Of a stretch of 53,391 nt of DNA, positions 24,260-35,022 are shown in pieces. The translations under genes and the position numbers were made by a program. This DNA is from Paludibacter sp. Its GTDB lineage: Bacteria > Bacteroidota > Bacteroidia > Bacteroidales > Paludibacteraceae. The stretch spans positions 1-53,391 of the forward strand of contig JAQUYE010000011.1 of the NCBI GenBank assembly GCA_028691965.1, read 5' to 3'. Position 1 is the first letter of the stretch; each line of letters begins with the position of its first letter. The notes below the pieces were generated by a model that did no database searches, was not told where the DNA came from, and was given only the letters and a program-made list of their open reading frames with translations.

Positions 24260-27235
24260 CTATTTAACCAGTTCTTCTTTCTTTTTGTCTTTCTTGTGAA
24301 GCTCATAGGTAATAGGAGCAGCAATAAAGATAGAAGAATAAGTACCAATCACGATACCGAACAACATTGCGAAGATAAATCCGCGAATGGTTTCGCCACC
24401 AAAGACAAAGATGATAAGCAGTACTAAGATGGTACTCACAGAGGTACTAAAGGTACGACTCAACATCGCATTGATTGCATCGTTCATTACCAGACGACGT
24501 TCGCGTTTCGGATACAGTCCGATAAACTCACGGATACGGTCGAAGATAATCACGGTATCGTTCACCGAATAACCCACCACAGTAAGAATAGCCGCTATAA
24601 ACGCCTGGTCGATTTCCATCGAGAACGGCATTATGCTGTATAGCAACGAATAAACTCCGAGGGTAATTATCGTATCGTGTGCCAGGGCGATGATAGAACC
24701 AAGTGAATAACTGTACGACCTGAATCGGATAAGAATGTAAAGTCCGATTGCCAGAATGGCGAACAATACAGCCCAGACAGCGGCACGTTTGATATCATCA
24801 GCAATGGTAGGACCTACTTTCTGAGAACTTTGAATGTGTTCATCCTTGAACTCATCCAGACTGGCATCCTTTAACAGCGGTTTTAATCCGTTGTACAGAA
24901 TTGCTTCAATCTCGTCGTCGATAGTCTCCGAGTTCTCGTCAATCTTATACTTGGTAGATATACGAACCTGATTTTCGGAACCAATGGTGATTACCTGAAC
25001 AGCAGTTCCATCAAAGTCGTCGGCTAATAAATCGCGAACATCCTGCGTTTTAACCGGCTCATCAAAACGAACCACATAGTTACGACCGCCACTGAAGTCG
25101 ATACCCAGGCTGAAACCACGGGTTACGAACGAAAGCACACTCACCACAATCAGCACACCTGAAATAATATAGGCGATTTTACGACCACCGATAAAATTAA
25201 GGTTTACGTTCTGGAACCAGTCTTTGGTAAGCTTGGTTGTAAAGGGAAGTTCTTTGGCCTCCTTACGGTTCACATACCAGTCGAGCATCAGACGGGTAAG
25301 GAATACAGCAGAGATAAAGGAAGTGATAATACCGATAATCAGGGTATTTGCAAAACCTTTGATAGGACCTGTACCGAACACAGCAAGTACAATACCCGTA
25401 ATCAGGGTTGTAACGTTGGCATCAATAATAGCTGAAATAGCACCACTGAAACCATCGTTAACAGCTCGTTTCATCGACTTGCCTGCTTTCATTTCCTCCC
25501 GGATACGCTCGTAGATAAGTACGTTCGCATCCACGGCCATACCCATCGTCAGTACGATACCGGCAATACCGGGCAAGGTAAGAACAGCCGAGAAGGAAGC
25601 AAGAATACCAAACAGGAAGAAGATATTAGCCAGCAAGGCAAGGTCGGCAATAATACCCGGAGTAAATCCGTAGTAGAAAATCATGTACACCATTACCAGC
25701 AGGAAGGCGATTGCGAAAGAGATCAAACCACTGTTGATTGCTTCCTGTCCGAGCGACGGACCAACAACATCTTCCTGAATAATGCGGGCAGGTGCAGGCA
25801 TCTTACCCGATTTCAGCGTGTTTGCAAGGTCTTTTGCTTCTTCAACAGTAAAGTTTCCGGTAATCTGTGATTGGCCACCGGTAATTTCGGTGTTAACAGT
25901 AGGGAACGAGTAAATATAACCATCCAATGCGATAGCAATGGATTTACCAATATTTTCCTTGGTCATACGTGCCCAGGTCTTTGCTCCTTCACTGTTCATG
26001 CTCATGGATACATTGGCATAAGCAGAAGCCTGAGTAAAGTCGGCACGTGCATCAGTTACCGCATCACCACTCAGTGGAGCACGGTTGTCGCGGTTGGTTT
26101 TAATGGCAACCAGCTGGTAAATATCGCCCCGTTCGTTGATGGCTTTAACCGACCAGCGCAAACCGAGGTTAGCCGGCATAACTTCTCTTACAACACGTTG
26201 GTTGAAATAGCTGTTTATACGGGCAGTATCTTTATAGTGTGCAAAACCTACTACCGGACCACGTGAAATCTGACCGGTTTCGATACCGGGGATTGACAGT
26301 ACGGCGAGTAAAGGATGATCCTTGCGGAACTGAGCCTGTAATTTGGCAGTATCGGTTTCTTCAGTCTGTCCTTTCTTAAGAGCAGCGATAAGACTATCCG
26401 GTTCGTTAGCTTCAACTGCAGCCGTGTCGACAGCAGCAACGGCTACTTCAGCAGAATCTACAGGCGATACCACCTGAGCCAACAGACGATCAGCTTCCAT
26501 CAGGTTGGAAACAATTTCAGAAAGTTCGTAGGTTTCCCAGAATTCAAGATTAGCCGAACCCTGCAGGAGCTTACGTACACGTTCAGGATCTTTCACACCC
26601 GGAAGTTCAATAAGAATACGACCGGTATTGTTGTTGTCGCGCTGAATGTTAGGCTGAACCACACCGAAACGGTCGATACGGGTACGCAATACATTGAATG
26701 AATTGCTGATAGCACCATCAATTTCGGTTGCAAGAATTGCTTTAACCTCCTGGTTGGTTGATTTTAGTGATACCTGTTCTTTAAGTTCCATCGTGCTGAA
26801 CACTGAAGCAAGTTGACCACCTGGGTTCACTTCTTCAAATGCGGATACAAATAAATCAAGGTATTGAACCTGACTGTTTGTTTTTTGACGTTCGGAAGCT
26901 AATTGAATAGCCTGGGTGAACTCAGGAGCATTGTTGTAACCGGATAACGCGCGAAGAATATCAGCAACTGATACTTCGAGAGTTACGTTCATACCTCCTT
27001 TTAAGTCGAGCCCTAAGTTGATTTCCTTTTCACGACATTCTTTCAGTGTGTAACCAAAGTAAACTTCTTCACCGGAGAGGGAATCCAGGTACTGATATTC
27101 CTTCTGTTTATCACCTGCAGCATAGTCCTGGGCTTTACGGTTATAAGTACCGGTAACAACTGAAAATGAAAGGTAAAACAAACTTACTAAGGCCAGCAAA
27201 ATTGCTAAAACTCTTACAATACCTTTGTTTTGCAT
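24260..27235 (-). CDS. secDF: Fused protein-export membrane protein SecDF
   Basis: A 991-residue fusion of SecD and SecF, the proton-driven partners of SecYEG that pull exported proteins across the inner membrane. SecD half: first helix (about 9-28), LGLDLKGGMNVTLEVSVAD near 75-93, a long periplasmic P1 region with an Asp/Glu/Ala-rich insert (about 255-310), then five helices (about 500-660) with GMAVDANVLIYERIREE. SecF half (about 665-991): a new helix, FSGGRNYVVRFD, a short periplasmic domain and five helices with VGYSVNDTVIIFDRIRE. Fusion is common in Bacteroidetes. A -7 box lies at 27291-27298. Transcription ends at the shared hairpin with udk. Confidence 0.96.
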   Translation of the reverse strand: MQNKGIVRVLAILLALVSLFYLSFSVVTGTYNRKAQDYAAGDKQKEYQYLDSLSGEEVYFGYTLKECREKEINLGLDLKGGMNVTLEVSVADILRALSGYNNAPEFTQAIQLASERQKTNSQVQYLDLFVSAFEEVNPGGQLASVFSTMELKEQVSLKSTNQEVKAILATEIDGAISNSFNVLRTRIDRFGVVQPNIQRDNNNTGRILIELPGVKDPERVRKLLQGSANLEFWETYELSEIVSNLMEADRLLAQVVSPVDSAEVAVAAVDTAAVEANEPDSLIAALKKGQTEETDTAKLQAQFRKDHPLLAVLSIPGIETGQISRGPVVGFAHYKDTARINSYFNQRVVREVMPANLGLRWSVKAINERGDIYQLVAIKTNRDNRAPLSGDAVTDARADFTQASAYANVSMSMNSEGAKTWARMTKENIGKSIAIALDGYIYSFPTVNTEITGGQSQITGNFTVEEAKDLANTLKSGKMPAPARIIQEDVVGPSLGQEAINSGLISFAIAFLLVMVYMIFYYGFTPGIIADLALLANIFFLFGILASFSAVLTLPGIAGIVLTMGMAVDANVLIYERIREEMKAGKSMKRAVNDGFSGAISAIIDANVTTLITGIVLAVFGTGPIKGFANTLIIGIITSFISAVFLTRLMLDWYVNRKEAKELPFTTKLTKDWFQNVNLNFIGGRKIAYIISGVLIVVSVLSFVTRGFSLGIDFSGGRNYVVRFDEPVKTQDVRDLLADDFDGTAVQVITIGSENQVRISTKYKIDENSETIDDEIEAILYNGLKPLLKDASLDEFKDEHIQSSQKVGPTIADDIKRAAVWAVLFAILAIGLYILIRFRSYSYSLGSIIALAHDTIITLGVYSLLYSIMPFSMEIDQAFIAAILTVVGYSVNDTVIIFDRIREFIGLYPKRERRLVMNDAINAMLSRTFSTSVSTILVLLIIFVFGGETIRGFIFAMLFGIVIGTYSSIFIAAPITYELHKKDKKKEELVK

Positions 27236-27498
27236 GGGAACTTTTTTATCTTTAAAATTTATATATTAATATGTATTTCGAAACGAGCCGCAAATATAAT
27301 ATTTTTTTTTGGATTTATCAGCTTTTAAGCGTAAATCTGTAATGCATATTCCGTTTATATACTGTGATATGTGCTTTCCCTGAACCTTAGATTAGATGCC
27401 ATTAAAAAAGTTGACTTCAACCACTCAGTAATCTTTGTTTGATTATCAATACATTAACCACACCTACAAATTAAATCACACAAAAATCAGCACAAACA
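27236..27498. other. Intergenic space upstream of secDF and the tRNA
   Basis: AT-rich. It holds the secDF promoter match near 27291; I see no gene, repeat or strong hairpin in the rest. Confidence 0.6.
27291..27298 (-). promoter_or_regulatory. -7 box TATATTTG for secDF
   Basis: Perfect TAnnTTTG on minus, about 56 nt before the secDF ATG. No good TTG at the expected -33 distance, so support rests on one element. Confidence 0.5.
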
Positions 27499-27529
27499 TT
27501 TGATTATTCAAATAATTGTCTTATCTTTG
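27499..27529 (+). promoter_or_regulatory. Promoter of the initiator tRNA gene
   Basis: TTTG at 27499-27502 and TATCTTTG at 27522-27529 with a 19-nt gap: a full match to the Bacteroidetes -33/-7 pattern. It ends 12 nt before the tRNA. Confidence 0.85.
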
Positions 27530-27541
27530 CAGTCCAATAAT

Positions 27542-27613
<72 letters not shown>

Positions 27614-27618
27614 CAAAG

Positions 27619-27648
27619 AAAAGGCTGTCTCTCAGGAGGCAGCCTTTT
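27619..27648 (+). terminator. Terminator of the tRNA gene
   Basis: Arms AAAAGGCTGTCTC (27619-27631) and GAGGCAGCCTTTT (27636-27648, one G-U pair), loop TCAG, followed by more T. It may also serve serA from the other strand's side. Confidence 0.88.
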
Positions 27649-27695
27649 TATTTTTCCATCCACGACACCCGAGTGTAAGGTGCCGGCAAACCAAC

Positions 27696-28619
27696 TTAGT
27701 TAACTCTGAATCGTTGTGTTCCGTTCTTAAAGAAGTCGACAATCTGACAGGCAGCTGCGATTCCGGCGTTTACATTTGCTTCGGAGGTTTGAGCTCCCAT
27801 CTTTTTAGGGGTTGAGAAATAACGACCCTGAAACTTCTGAGCCATTTCTTCATGATTACCCGGTAAGATGTCGGTCAGGTATTTAAAATCGGCACGTTCT
27901 TCCATCAGCTCTACCATTTCTGCCTCGTTGATTACTTCCTTGCGGGCAGTATTTACCAGCACTGCTCCTTTAGGCATCAGCGAAAGCAATTCCTTGTTGA
28001 TCGTGTTTTTAGTTTCAGGAGTAGCAGGGATGTGGAGTGATACGATATCGCATTTCTCGTACAGGGCTTTTTTCGACGACATAGGTATAACTCCATCGTT
28101 GTGGATGAGCTCGTCGCTGCAGTACATATCAAAGGCATACAACTGCATTCCGAATCCCTTGGCAATACGGGCCACATTCCGTCCTACATTACCATAGGCA
28201 TGAATTCCGAGCTTTTTACCTTTTAACTCCGTTCCGGAAGTTCCGTTATAGAAGTTTCGAATCGCATAAATCAGCATCCCGAATACCAGCTCGGCAACGG
28301 CATTGGCGTTCTGACCCGGCGTATTCATCACGCATACACCCGCGGCTGTGGCAGCCACCAGGTCGATATTATCGTAACCGGCACCGGCACGTACCACAAT
28401 CTTAAGATTAGGGGCAGCAGCGATTACTTCAGCATCAATGATATCACTTCGCACGATGATTGCGTTTACATCGGCAACCGCTTCGAGTAATTGTTGTTTT
28501 TGCGTGTATTTTTCCAATAGAACCAACTCAAAGCCTGCAGCTTCAAGTTCTTTTTTAATACCGTCGACCGCTACTTTGGCGAAAGGTTTATCAGTTGCAA
28601 CCAGTACTTTCATAATCAT
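27696..28619 (-). CDS. serA: D-3-phosphoglycerate dehydrogenase, lysine-type (type IIIK)
   Basis: A 307-residue short-form enzyme without ACT or other regulatory domain. It oxidises 3-phosphoglycerate with NAD+ in the first step of serine synthesis. The Rossmann fold reads GKKLGIHAYGNVGRNVA (134-150). The catalytic Arg226 is in NTARKEV. Where most relatives have a catalytic His in TPHIG, this protein has TPKKMGAQT with Lys272/273, as in the type IIIK enzymes known from Entamoeba and Bacteroidetes. Two ATGs lie close together (28619 and 28613); the second gives the usual MKVLVATDKP start. It follows serC after 55 nt, and both are probably co-transcribed. Confidence 0.92.
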   Translation of the reverse strand: MIMKVLVATDKPFAKVAVDGIKKELEAAGFELVLLEKYTQKQQLLEAVADVNAIIVRSDIIDAEVIAAAPNLKIVVRAGAGYDNIDLVAATAAGVCVMNTPGQNANAVAELVFGMLIYAIRNFYNGTSGTELKGKKLGIHAYGNVGRNVARIAKGFGMQLYAFDMYCSDELIHNDGVIPMSSKKALYEKCDIVSLHIPATPETKNTINKELLSLMPKGAVLVNTARKEVINEAEMVELMEERADFKYLTDILPGNHEEMAQKFQGRYFSTPKKMGAQTSEANVNAGIAAACQIVDFFKNGTQRFRVN

Positions 28620-28674
28620 ATTATTTTAAATGACAAAAGGACGCCTATACCGCGCCCTTTTTATCATTAGTATA

Positions 28675-29748
28675 TTAGTTAGTGTGTAATTTTTCAAATT
28701 CCTGCATGCAATCCACCAATGCCTGAACACTTTCAATTTCCATTGCATTATAGATAGAAGCGCGGAATCCACCGACCGAACGATGTCCTTTTATACCCAC
28801 CATACCCCTTTCGGTAGCATATTTCTGGAAGTCGGCTTCGAGGGCAGCATATTCGGGTTTCATTACAAAGCATACATTCATGCGTGAACGATCTTCGACG
28901 GCTGCTGTGCCTACAAACAATTCGTTTCTGTCGATTTCGTTGTACAGTAAATCAGCTTTTGCTTTGTTGCGCTTTTCCATTCCTTCAACACCTCCGTTGG
29001 CCTTAATCCAGCGAAGGGTTTCCATTGCACTGTAGATAGGTAATACCGGCGGGGTATTAAACATGGAGCCATTGTCGATATGGGTCTGGTAACTTAACAT
29101 AGTAGGGATATACCGTGTTACCTTGCCTAATGCCTCGTTTTTCACAATCACAAAGGTAAGTCCGGCAGGCGCAAGGTTCTTTTGAGCTCCTCCGTAAATC
29201 AACGCATACTTTGAAACATCGATGGGGCGTGAAAAGATATCCGACGACATATCAGCAATCAGGGGAACAGGAGAATCCATATCCGAAAGCACCTCGGTTC
29301 CGAAGATGGTATTATTGGTAGTAATGTGAAAATAATCGGCATCGGCAGGGATGGAATAGCCTTTTGGAATGTAGCAATAGTTTTCTCCCTTCGACGAGGC
29401 AACTTCAACTACTTCGCCAAATCCTTTTGCTTCTTTAAGTGCTTTTGCTGCCCAGGTACCTGTATTCAGATAAGCAGCCTTCTTCTCCATAAAGTTAAAG
29501 GGAACCATGCAGAACTGCATACTGGCACCTCCTCCTAAAAATAATACGGAATAACCTTCGGGGATGTTAAGAATTTCCTTAAACAATGCTACTGCTTCGT
29601 CGACAACCGGCTGAAAATCCTTTGCACGGTGCGAGATTTCAAGAATTGAAAGCCCTGAACCGTTGAAGTCGGATACAGCCTGAGCCGTTTTTTCAATCAC
29701 TTCGCGAGGCAGTATCGACGGTCCCGCATTAAAATTATGCTTCTTCAT
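28675..29748 (-). CDS. serC: Phosphoserine aminotransferase
   Basis: Start set at ATG 29746-29748 ([17 protein letters not shown]), the normal SerC opening; the frame runs 231 bases further upstream but that part is not family-like and covers the promoter. Product 357 residues, the usual length. FNAGPSILP (5-14), [10 protein letters not shown] and [12 protein letters not shown] with the PLP-binding Lys are visible, and [11 protein letters not shown] near the end. It converts 3-phosphohydroxypyruvate and glutamate to phosphoserine, right after the SerA step. First gene of serC-serA. Confidence 0.95.
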   Translation of the reverse strand: MKKHNFNAGPSILPREVIEKTAQAVSDFNGSGLSILEISHRAKDFQPVVDEAVALFKEILNIPEGYSVLFLGGGASMQFCMVPFNFMEKKAAYLNTGTWAAKALKEAKGFGEVVEVASSKGENYCYIPKGYSIPADADYFHITTNNTIFGTEVLSDMDSPVPLIADMSSDIFSRPIDVSKYALIYGGAQKNLAPAGLTFVIVKNEALGKVTRYIPTMLSYQTHIDNGSMFNTPPVLPIYSAMETLRWIKANGGVEGMEKRNKAKADLLYNEIDRNELFVGTAAVEDRSRMNVCFVMKPEYAALEADFQKYATERGMVGIKGHRSVGGFRASIYNAMEIESVQALVDCMQEFEKLHTN

Positions 29749-29813
29749 ACGTGTAAAATATATAAAAGTGTGTTCGATAGAATCTGTGATTTTCTCATCT
29801 TTTTTTGGAGCTG

Positions 29814-29821
29814 CAAAGTTA
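29814..29821 (-). promoter_or_regulatory. -7 box TAACTTTG for serC-serA
   Basis: Perfect TAnnTTTG on minus, about 65 nt before the serC ATG. It argues for the shorter serC start, because the long frame would begin upstream of the promoter. No clear -33. Confidence 0.55.
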
Positions 29822-30004
29822 CTGTTTTTTTTGTATATACGTTTAAAAAGTTTGATTTTCTGCATATAAGCCGAACAAAAAATGCAATTCGTAAGCAGTC
29901 GAAAATTATTCGGTATATTTTCTTCATTTATATTAAATACGCCGCTTTTTTTTTTACTTTTACTGCCGATAACATTCAATCTATCTTCTTAAATCTTATA
30001 GTAT

Positions 30005-31087
30005 ATGATCGTAGGATTACCGAAAGAAATCAAGAACAATGAGAACAGGGTGGCACTCACTCCATCAGGAGTGTTCAGCTTAGTGAAAAACGGGCATACA
30101 GTGTATGTAGAAACCAATGCAGGAATAAACAGTGGCTTTACCGATGAGAGCTATGTGCACGCCGGGGCTTCCATTCTGGCTACTGCGAAAGAGGTGTTCG
30201 ACCGCGCAGAGATGATTATGAAGGTGAAAGAACCGATTCCTCAGGAATACGACCTGATCCGGCCCGGACAGTTGGTATTTACGTATTTTCACTTTGCTTC
30301 GAACGAAGAACTGACACGTGCCATGATTAAAAGCGGGTCGGTGTGCCTTGCCTACGAAACAGTGGAAGTGAACCGCACGCTTCCTTTACTGATTCCCATG
30401 TCGGAAGTGGCCGGACGAATGTCGATTCAGCAGGGTGCCAAGTTCCTCGAACGTCCTATGGGTGGTAAAGGAATCCTGCTGGGTGGTGTTCCGGGTGTAA
30501 ATCCGGCGCATGTACTTATTCTGGGTGGAGGCATCGTAGGAACTCATGCTGCCTGGATGGCTGCCGGCCTGGGCGCTCACGTTACCATAGCCGATATCTC
30601 CTTACCGCGTTTACGCCAGCTGGATGAAATAATGCCGGCCAATGTCGACACGATGATGTCGTCGCAATATAATATTGAAGAAATACTCCCGCGTACCGAC
30701 CTGGTAATCGGCGCTGTATTAATTCCGGGTGCTAAGGCTCCTCACCTGATTACCCGTGAGATGCTGCAACTATTACCCAAAGGGGCTGTATTGGTGGACG
30801 TGGCGATCGACCAGGGAGGGTGTTTTGAAACTTCCAAACCGACTACCCATGCTAACCCCGTGTATGAAGTGGATGGCATTTTGCATTATTGCGTGGCCAA
30901 TATCCCGGGTGCTGTACCCTATACTTCGACCCTTGCACTGACCAATGCCACCCTGCCCTATGCGCTTAAATTAGCCGACATGGGATGGGAAAAGGCCTGT
31001 GCGGAGCACAAAGACCTGCAATTGGGGCTTAACATCGTACATGGAAAGGTAGTATGCGAAGCGGTACGGGAAACCTTTAAGTTGTAA
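30005..31087 (+). CDS. ald: Alanine dehydrogenase
   Basis: A 360-residue NAD-dependent enzyme that interconverts L-alanine and pyruvate plus ammonia. Family landmarks: MIVGLPKEIKNNENRVALTP with the substrate Arg15, MKVKEP (Lys near 75), YFHFAS (His near 96), nucleotide site ILGGGIVGTHAA (about 172-183) and VDVAIDQGGCFETS with the catalytic Asp near 270. Length is typical. It stands alone on plus between divergent serC and convergent mutS (7-nt gap). Upstream is only a weak -7-like TACTTTTA at 29955-29962. Confidence 0.96.
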   Translation: MIVGLPKEIKNNENRVALTPSGVFSLVKNGHTVYVETNAGINSGFTDESYVHAGASILATAKEVFDRAEMIMKVKEPIPQEYDLIRPGQLVFTYFHFASNEELTRAMIKSGSVCLAYETVEVNRTLPLLIPMSEVAGRMSIQQGAKFLERPMGGKGILLGGVPGVNPAHVLILGGGIVGTHAAWMAAGLGAHVTIADISLPRLRQLDEIMPANVDTMMSSQYNIEEILPRTDLVIGAVLIPGAKAPHLITREMLQLLPKGAVLVDVAIDQGGCFETSKPTTHANPVYEVDGILHYCVANIPGAVPYTSTLALTNATLPYALKLADMGWEKACAEHKDLQLGLNIVHGKVVCEAVRETFKL

Positions 31088-31094
31088 AGCGCTT

Positions 31095-33707
31095 TTACTT
31101 CCCTGTTATAATTCTCCTGATATCATTGAGCTTGTTCAAAGCTTCCAATGGTGTCAGGGAATTTATATTCAGTCCTTTTATCTCGTCGCGAATCTGTTCC
31201 AGTACCGGATCGTCGAGCTGAAAGAAACTTAACTGCATCCCTTCACGTTGTGCAGCAAGCTCTCCGACCGGCTTTGCTACTCCGTTTTGCCGGTTATCGG
31301 TCTCCAGCTGCTTCAGGATTTGCTCCGAGCGCTTTACGATGCTCTTTGGCATTCCTGCCATGCGGGCCACGTGGATACCGAAGCTATGTTCACTCCCACC
31401 CCGTTCGAGTTTACGCAGAAAGATGATTTTCTTGTCCACTTCCCGTACCGAGACATGGTAGTTTTTAATCCTCGGAAAGGATTTCTCCATCTCGTTAAGT
31501 TCGTGGTAATGGGTGGCAAAAAGGGTTTTAGCCTGACAGGAAGCATTTTCGTGAATGTATTCAACGATCGACCAGGCTATGGATATACCATCGTAGGTGG
31601 AGGTTCCCCGCCCTAACTCATCGAATAAGATCAGACTACGGTGCGAAAGGTTATTAAGAATGCTGGCTGCTTCGTTCATCTCGACCATAAAGGTGGATTC
31701 TCCCTGCGATATATTATCACTGGCGCCCACACGTACGAAGATCTTGTCGACTACCCCGATGCTTGCCCGCTCAACGGGGACAAAACTACCCATCTGAGCC
31801 ATCAGGGTGATCAGGGCTGTCTGCCGCAGCAGGGCCGACTTACCCGACATATTCGGACCAGTAACTATGATTACCTGTTGTGAGCTACTGTCGAGGTAAA
31901 CATCGTTGGCCACATACGATTCGCCGGGTGGAAGTTGCTTCTCAATCACGGGATGGCGCCCCTGACGGATGTCGATTACTTCCGAGTCGTTGATCTCAGG
32001 ACGAACGTACTTATTCTCGGTCGCCACCCTGGTCATCGATACCAGACAATCGAGCTGTGCTATCAGCGACGAATCCAGCTGGATGGCAGTAATGTATTCG
32101 GCCAGGCTCATCACCAGTTCGGTGTAGATACGTGTTTCAATTACCAGCAACTTCTCTTCAGCACCAAGGATCTTTTCTTCGTAGTCTTTGAGCTCCTGTG
32201 TAATGTAGCGTTCGGCGTTCACCAGGGTTTGCTTGCGAATCCACCCTTCGGGTACTTTATCCTTGTGGGTGTTTCTGACTTCAATATAATAGCCGAATAC
32301 ATTGTTGAAGCTGATCTTCAAACTGGGGATGCCGGTCGACTGGCTCTCTCTTTCCTGGATTTTCTGCAGAAACTCTTTTCCGGAGAAGGCGAGGCCGCGT
32401 AATTCATCGAGATCGGCATCAACGCCTTCGCGGATTACATTCCCCTTATTGATTAAAGCAGGAGGATCGGGCTGGAGTTCGCGTTCAATTTTGGCAGCCA
32501 TCTCCCGGCAACTGTTCAACTGATCGCCTATCCGGCGCAGGGTCGGGTTGTCCGACTCCGATATAGCCTGCTTAATGGGTTCGATTGCATTCAGAGCTAC
32601 CTTAAGCTGAACCACCTCTCGGGGATTGATACGGCCAACAGCCACCTTGGAGATGATGCGCTCCAGGTCGCCTAACAGCGACAGCTGCTGAATAAGCAAG
32701 TCTTTTAATTCAGGATTCTTAAAAAAATGCTCCACAATACTTAGTCGCTCGTCGATAGGCTTAACATCCTTCAGCGGGAAGGCCACCCACCGTTTTAGCA
32801 GACGGGAGCCCATCGGTGAGATGGTACGGTCGAGCACTTCGACCAGGCTGCGACCACCTTCGTTGATGGATCCGTACAACTCCAGGTTCCGTACCGTAAA
32901 CCGGTCGAGCCACACATAGCGGTCTTCTTCAATACGCGCCAGCTGGGTTATATGACCGGTCTGCTGATGATGCGTAAGATCGAGGTAATGCAGAATAGCT
33001 CCTGCTGCCACCACCGCCATGGAAAGGTTTTCAACGCCGAAGCCCTTGAGTGTACGTGTTTCGAACTGCTTCAGCAATCGATCGTGGGCCGATTCGGGCG
33101 TAAACACCCAGTCTTCGAGGGTATAGGTAAAAAACTTTGTTCCGAAGAATTCTTCAAACTGGTTGCGTTTCGAGCGATCGAACAATACTTCTTTGGGTGA
33201 AAAGCTGTTCAGCAGCTTATCTATGTATTCGGGTGTACCTTCGGCAACCAGGAATTCACCCGTCGAAATATCCAGAAAGGAAACCCCGACTTGTTTCTTT
33301 ACGAAATGAATGGCAGCAAGAAAGGTGTTTTCCTTATGACTTAAGGTAGTATCGCTGTAGGATACACCCGGAGTTACCAGCTCAGTCACCCCGCGTTTCA
33401 CCAGTTTCTTTGTAAGCTTGGGATCTTCGAGCTGATCGCAAATGGCAACCCGCATCCCGGCTCTTACCAGTTTAGGAAGATAGGTATCGAGTGCATGGTG
33501 AGGAAAGCCGGCCAGCTCCACACTTCTTGCCGAGCCGTTGGCTCTTCGTGTGAGTGTAATCCCAAGTATTTCGGATGCCTTAATGGCATCGTCGGAAAAG
33601 GTTTCGTAGAAATCACCGCAGCGAAACAACAAGACCGCATCGGGATGTTGCGATTTGATCTCGAAGAACTGCTTCATCAGGGGGGTTTCTACTATATCGT
33701 TGTTCAT
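31095..33707 (-). CDS. mutS: DNA mismatch repair protein MutS
   Basis: An 870-residue MutS. The mismatch-reading Phe-x-Glu is present in the N-terminal domain (Phe33, Glu35 in CGDFYETF). The connector, lever and clamp regions follow, then the ATPase with Walker A GPNMSGKS (617-624), Walker [11 protein letters not shown] (692-701) and [11 protein letters not shown]. It binds mismatches and small loops and recruits MutL. It is the second gene of a pair: its ATG is 1 nt after the stop of the GT4 gene, so the two are coupled. Confidence 0.97.
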   Translation of the reverse strand: MNNDIVETPLMKQFFEIKSQHPDAVLLFRCGDFYETFSDDAIKASEILGITLTRRANGSARSVELAGFPHHALDTYLPKLVRAGMRVAICDQLEDPKLTKKLVKRGVTELVTPGVSYSDTTLSHKENTFLAAIHFVKKQVGVSFLDISTGEFLVAEGTPEYIDKLLNSFSPKEVLFDRSKRNQFEEFFGTKFFTYTLEDWVFTPESAHDRLLKQFETRTLKGFGVENLSMAVVAAGAILHYLDLTHHQQTGHITQLARIEEDRYVWLDRFTVRNLELYGSINEGGRSLVEVLDRTISPMGSRLLKRWVAFPLKDVKPIDERLSIVEHFFKNPELKDLLIQQLSLLGDLERIISKVAVGRINPREVVQLKVALNAIEPIKQAISESDNPTLRRIGDQLNSCREMAAKIERELQPDPPALINKGNVIREGVDADLDELRGLAFSGKEFLQKIQERESQSTGIPSLKISFNNVFGYYIEVRNTHKDKVPEGWIRKQTLVNAERYITQELKDYEEKILGAEEKLLVIETRIYTELVMSLAEYITAIQLDSSLIAQLDCLVSMTRVATENKYVRPEINDSEVIDIRQGRHPVIEKQLPPGESYVANDVYLDSSSQQVIIVTGPNMSGKSALLRQTALITLMAQMGSFVPVERASIGVVDKIFVRVGASDNISQGESTFMVEMNEAASILNNLSHRSLILFDELGRGTSTYDGISIAWSIVEYIHENASCQAKTLFATHYHELNEMEKSFPRIKNYHVSVREVDKKIIFLRKLERGGSEHSFGIHVARMAGMPKSIVKRSEQILKQLETDNRQNGVAKPVGELAAQREGMQLSFFQLDDPVLEQIRDEIKGLNINSLTPLEALNKLNDIRRIITGK

Positions 33708-33708
33708 G

Positions 33709-34827
33709 TTAAATCGAATTTATTGCCGTGGTCATTTTCGACCAGGCGTACTTTTTCTTTTCTTCGCGGATATTGCCGATAAACTCTTCACTTCGCTTAT
33801 TGGCGTAAAAATCGTAGAGGGCATCCGCTATCTTTTTGGTATCGACCTCTACTACATAGCCCACTTTATTATGCGGAACTATCTCTGCAAGTCCGCCTAC
33901 ATCAGTTACCAGCATCGGGTTTTCATAATGATAGGCTATCTGGCTCACCCCGCTTTGAGTAGCCGACCGGTAGGGCTGTGCAACAATATCGGCCAGACTG
34001 AAATAATTACTTACGTCTTTATCAGCAATAAAGCGGGTACGTAATTCGATACGACTTTCCAGTTTAAGTTTATTAATCAACTTCAGATAGGGCTCAGGGT
34101 TTTCGTAAAACTCGCCGGCAATGATTAATTTAAGGGGAAATTCCCTGAGTCGCTCATCGGCAAAAGCTTCGATCAGCAAATCCAGCCCTTTGTAATGCCG
34201 TATAAATCCGAAAAAGAGAATGTAATTATCCTGTTCGTGCAAGCCCAGTTTCATGGCGGCAAGTGTTCGGTCGGGCTTCTCGCCATAATGATCGTACACC
34301 GGATGGGGAGATACCTTTTTAGGTTTCAGGTCCTGATCAAATAAATTGATATCGGCAACTACCGATTCGGCCATCGCCACAAACCCATCCATTGCCTTTA
34401 CAAAATAACGCGGGAAAAGCCGGTCGAGCACTGTAGGCTCATGGGGTATCATATTATGAATAAGTCCGATCATCTTAGTATTCCCACTACGGGCATAGCG
34501 GGCTATCGTTCCGAAGGCAGGGGCTACGAAGGCCATCCAGTAACAAAATATAACCTTATCAGGAGCCTTTTTACGAATGGCTTTACCGGTGCGTATCCAA
34601 CTTAACGGGTTCAGGGTATTGATCATTCGGGTGATTTTCAGGTCGTCGGGTTTCTGCTCGGACGAATACTGGGTTTTACCCGGAAACAGCAAGGTGGGGT
34701 ACTGAAGGGTAAAGGTTATAATCTCTACTTCATGACCCTGACTACTGTATTCTCTTGCCAGTCGTTCGCTATATGCTGCTAATCCTCCCCGGTAGGGATA
34801 GGCTGTTCCTACTATTAGTATGCGCAT
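33709..34827 (-). CDS. GT4-family glycosyltransferase
   Basis: A 372-residue GT-B glycosyltransferase. The N-terminal glycine-rich stretch ([20 protein letters not shown]), the mid-protein phosphate-binding [18 protein letters not shown] (about 212-229) and the C-terminal donor site with [20 protein letters not shown] are GT4 hallmarks; the E-x7-E motif is only partly kept. No signal peptide; it probably acts at the inner membrane on a lipid-linked or surface glycan. Donor and acceptor cannot be told. Coupling to mutS gives no clue to function. A -7 box lies about 40 nt upstream. Confidence 0.88.
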   Translation of the reverse strand: MRILIVGTAYPYRGGLAAYSERLAREYSSQGHEVEIITFTLQYPTLLFPGKTQYSSEQKPDDLKITRMINTLNPLSWIRTGKAIRKKAPDKVIFCYWMAFVAPAFGTIARYARSGNTKMIGLIHNMIPHEPTVLDRLFPRYFVKAMDGFVAMAESVVADINLFDQDLKPKKVSPHPVYDHYGEKPDRTLAAMKLGLHEQDNYILFFGFIRHYKGLDLLIEAFADERLREFPLKLIIAGEFYENPEPYLKLINKLKLESRIELRTRFIADKDVSNYFSLADIVAQPYRSATQSGVSQIAYHYENPMLVTDVGGLAEIVPHNKVGYVVEVDTKKIADALYDFYANKRSEEFIGNIREEKKKYAWSKMTTAINSI

Positions 34828-34867
34828 GGTATAAAAAATTGATGTTTTCGAGTCCTGTGCCTGTCTG

Positions 34868-34875
34868 CAAATTTA
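34868..34875 (-). promoter_or_regulatory. -7 box TAAATTTG for the GT4-mutS pair
   Basis: Perfect TAnnTTTG on minus about 41 nt before the glycosyltransferase ATG; no TTG at the ideal -33 spacing. Confidence 0.5.
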
Positions 34876-34944
34876 CAAAATAATTCAAAGGCATCGACTA
34901 CAACAGAGATTTTGACTTCAAATTTAATCTTTTTAGAGGAAAAA

Positions 34945-34976
34945 TTTGATTACTCCATAAAAAATCACTTAATTTG
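34945..34976 (+). promoter_or_regulatory. Promoter of the small membrane protein gene
   Basis: TTTG at 34945-34948 and TTAATTTG at 34969-34976 (one mismatch to TAnnTTTG), 20-nt gap, 46 nt before the ATG. Confidence 0.55.
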
Positions 34977-35022
34977 CAGGCTAATAAAGCAAGCTGTAGT
35001 GATCAATTAAAACTCCGTTATA

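Noticed and set aside
24131-24427. Open frame starting inside the palindromic array (98 codons)
   Set aside because: It runs through repeats, the terminator hairpin and the secDF 3' end on the wrong strand.
29749-29979. N-terminal extension of serC
   Set aside because: Not family-like, and a perfect -7 promoter box lies inside it; ATG 29748 gives the standard SerC length.
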